NCBI GenBank assembly: GCA_025345505.1
Contig: JANVCC010000021.1
Location: 30,058,601-30,122,600 of the forward strand
DNA from: Todiramphus chloris collaris
Lineage: Eukaryota > Chordata > Aves > Coraciiformes > Alcedinidae
Direction of reading: 5' to 3'
DNA: 64,000 nucleotides
Part shown: positions 61,990-64,000 of the stretch, in pieces
How positions within the stretch are numbered: the stretch's first letter is position 1
How the letters are laid out: each line of letters starts with the position of its first letter
Notes under the pieces: generated by a model
What the model saw: the letters and a program-made list of their open reading frames with translations, nothing else
Databases searched by the model: none
What the model was told of the DNA's origin: nothing
Translations under genes and position numbers: made by a program

Positions 61990-62920
61990 ATATAATCATA
62001 GAAAAGTTTCAGCTGGAAGAGACCTTCAAGATCATCAACTCCAACCTTATTCCTAGCCCTGTCAAAACCACTAAATCATGTCCCTAAGCACAACATCTAC
62101 CTGGATTTTAAACACTTCCAGGGATGGTGATTCCACCACCTCCCTGGGCAGGCCATTCCAATGCCTGACAACCCTTTCTGCAAAGAAATGCTTCGTAAGA
62201 TCCAGCCTGAACTTCCCCTGATTCAACTTCAGGCCATTTCCTTTTGTTCCATCACTTGTTACCATGGAGAACAGATCAACTCCTGCCTTGCTACAACTTC
62301 CCTTCAGGTAGCTGTAGAGGGCAATAAGGTCTCCTTTCAGCCTTCTTTTCTCAAGGCTAAACAGCTCCAGATCCTTCAGCCTTTCCTCATAAGACACATG
62401 CTCCAAACCCTTTACTAGCTTTGCAGCCCACCTCTGTACCCTCGCCAGCACAACATCCTTCTTGTAGAGACGGGCCCAAAACTGGACACAGCATTCATGG
62501 TGTGGCCTCACCAAAGCTGAGTACAGAGGAATGATCACCTCTCTGCTCCTGCTGACCACACTATTCCTGATAAAGGCCAGGATGCCATTGGTCTTCTTGG
62601 CCACCTGGGCACACTGCTGGCTCATGTTCAGGCAGCTTTCAATCAACACTGACAGATCGTTCTCTGCCTGGCCTCTCTCCAGCCACTCCTTTCCAAGCCT
62701 GTAGCACTGCTGGGCATTGTTGTAGCCCAAGTGCAGGACCTGGCATTTGTCCTTATTGAAACTCATGGAATTGCCCTTGGCTCAGCAATCCAGACTATCT
62801 ACATCCTTTTGTAGAGCTTCCCTACCCTCAAGCAGATCAACACTTCCACCTAGCTTGGTGTCATCTGCAAGTTTACCAAGGGTGCACTTTATATCAGATC
62901 ATCATCTACATCAGATCATC
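61990..62920 (-). mobile_element. CR1 LINE with long RT frame, 5'-truncated
   Basis: About 930 bp of minus-strand CR1. One AATCATAG octamer (61993-62000), 'ttcagctggaagagaccttcaagatcatcaactccaacc' and a short 3' UTR lead into ORF2, read from the minus strand as far as the RT active-site region. The copy ends near 62920, where a small local duplication (ATCAGATCATCA twice, about 62895-62925) marks the truncation edge. Its 3' end is of the same subfamily as the scrap at 48916 and differs from the copy at 21356. Confidence 0.96.
62071..62880 (-). pseudogene. CR1 ORF2 reverse transcriptase, C-terminal part, one nonsense codon
   Basis: The uninterrupted minus-strand frame 62071-62766 (231 codons) ends at a natural-looking CR1 stop after 'VVLRDMI'. 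It contains '[13 protein letters not shown]' near its start, '[10 protein letters not shown]' and '[13 protein letters not shown]', all typical CR1 blocks. The same frame continues upstream through a TGA at 62782-62784 (expected CGA, a CpG-type change). It reaches 'LADDTKLGG' with the two catalytic aspartates intact (GCAGATGAC, complement of 62860-62868). The methionine at 62766 is internal, not a true start. Endonuclease and most RT motifs are missing through 5' truncation, so no activity is expected. Confidence 0.92.
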
Positions 62921-64000
62921 AAAGGCCCATCTCCACAAATCCAAGGAACATAGGGCAGGCAGAACCCAAATTACAGTTCGCCAAAGAATAAACCTCTTAT
63001 TCGAGTCCCTTTCAGGGCTGTCCCAGCAGAGCTATTAGGCCTGTGGTCCAGGCAGGACACCCATCAAGATGAGTCATCTTGAACAGCTCTCCAGATCATT
63101 TTTCAGACTAACTGCTGCCTACAGGTGGTCTACGTTATGGGATGCAGGGGAAGACCAGTTTGGGATTTGTCATGATTATTTACAGGATGTTTAAAGGAGA
63201 AATTAAAGGTAGGAAAAGGAGGGGTTTCAGTGAGGTAATTTGGGTAGGAACAAGCATGGGAAAATAGAGTGCTAAGGGAATAGAAAGAGTGAGCTGTGTG
63301 TGAATGGTTTGTTAGTTGGTACACTTGTCTGGGTATGCCCTGCACCTGCATTAGAAGGGTTCTGTATTCATTGTGAATGTGTGAGTATGGGGATATGAGT
63401 GCAGCGATTGGAGTCAGACCACAGGTTGGAGGGCTTGTGTGTGCATGTGCCTGCTGGAATATATCCATCATCAGCCTTGCTACTGGTTGTATCAGCAGCC
63501 TTACCTCTCATATGTTGTTGGATCCAGCATGATGTATTTTCCTATAACAAAAAATAGGGTAATTTTTTTTTGTTGTTTGTTTTGTGGCTTACTAGTGAAA
63601 AAAAGGAAAACTAAAATGAAACAAAAAAATTGTGGATGTTAGATTTTGTCCTAATTGCCACTGCTTTTTCCTACTGCAGTCATTTAGTCCTCTGCAAATG
63701 AAAAAAAAAAAAAAAATCTATCACATGGATCTAGGTGAATTGCTATCTTCTTTTCATAATCACAAACGACTACTTAAGGTGCACCACAGATAAATTTTTA
63801 AGAACATTCACTAAATGTGTGAGCTTAATGAGACTTTGTTAGCTACATAGGGTGAATTTCCCTAACCATTTTTTGGACTGCATCTGGATGAATCCTTTCA
63901 GTGTGGTGCAGTTTCAGAAGTAATGATAGAGGATAATACTAATACAAAGAACTGATATTCTGCTGCAAGACTCTGATTCAGAGTTCTTTACCTAACACAT
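62921..64000. other. GC-richer DNA of unknown nature, possible LTR fragment
   Basis: From about 62940 to 63560 the sequence is GC-richer than its surroundings. It includes 'aataaacctcttattcgagtccctttcagggc' (AATAAA signal at 62987) and a TG-rich stretch (63290-63450). A 113-codon minus frame (63130-63471) has no recognisable domain. Solo LTRs of endogenous retroviruses often carry such a signal, but I see no TG...CA ends or primer site. From 63560 to the end it is ordinary AT-rich DNA with an A17 run at about 63701. Confidence 0.35.

Noticed and set aside
1-64000. CRISPR arrays, operons, bacterial or phage systems
   Set aside because: The window is avian nuclear DNA. Its direct repeats are microsatellites, short duplications and CR1 octamers.

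Overview
The window reads as nuclear DNA from a bird. The diagnostic signal is repeated insertion of CR1 LINEs, the dominant avian retrotransposon. These are 5'-truncated copies whose 3' ends carry the CR1 octamer, read on the + strand as AATCATAG or ATTCATAG, next to the usual 'ggttggaaaggacc...atcaagtccaacc' 3' UTR text. There are no Alu, L1 or B elements and no bacterial-type gene density. The DNA is AT-rich, and the region looks like intergenic or long-intron sequence (a gene desert). I cannot name the species. I found no host protein-coding exon, tRNA, rRNA or snRNA gene that I can support.

Layout. 1-155: polypurine microsatellite. 1351-1955 and 2871-3525: two decayed minus-strand CR1 copies. 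3526-6579: single-copy DNA. 6580-8486: an old plus-strand CR1 split by a younger minus-strand CR1 (7199-7603), a clear nested insertion. 8487-18102: a long CR1-free stretch with T-runs, GT-rich low complexity, a probable ancient MIR/CORE-SINE core (about 14015) and a possible conserved non-coding element (about 16040-16375). 18103-18438: short CR1. 21356-22345: the best-preserved CR1, with a long reverse-transcriptase reading frame. 23500-23703: plus-strand CR1 3' end. 23704-28920: includes a homeobox-site-like block at 26011-26160. 28927-29317: a long GAAAA array. 29318-46700: mostly single-copy, with tiny CR1 scraps (33020, 41083), possible CORE-SINE/L2 relics and one GC-richer unexplained block (about 36230-37720). 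46711-46976: composite polypurine array. 48916-49035: CR1 scrap. 50050-50140: probable tRNA-derived ancient SINE. 53810-54180: a possible minus-strand polyadenylated retrocopy. 60790-60875 and 61990-62920: CR1, the latter with a long RT frame. 62940-63560: unexplained, possibly LTR-like.

The open frames above about 150 codons are CR1 reverse transcriptase, antisense of CR1, or translations of polypurine repeats. None supports a cellular gene. The CR1 frames are all broken by nonsense codons, frameshifts, a catalytic substitution or 5' truncation, so no element here looks mobile. I did not find a new biological system. The items most worth following up are the candidate conserved non-coding elements, the nested CR1 chronology, the possible retrocopy (unusual in birds because CR1 does not normally mobilise poly(A) mRNAs), and the ancient SINE relics.
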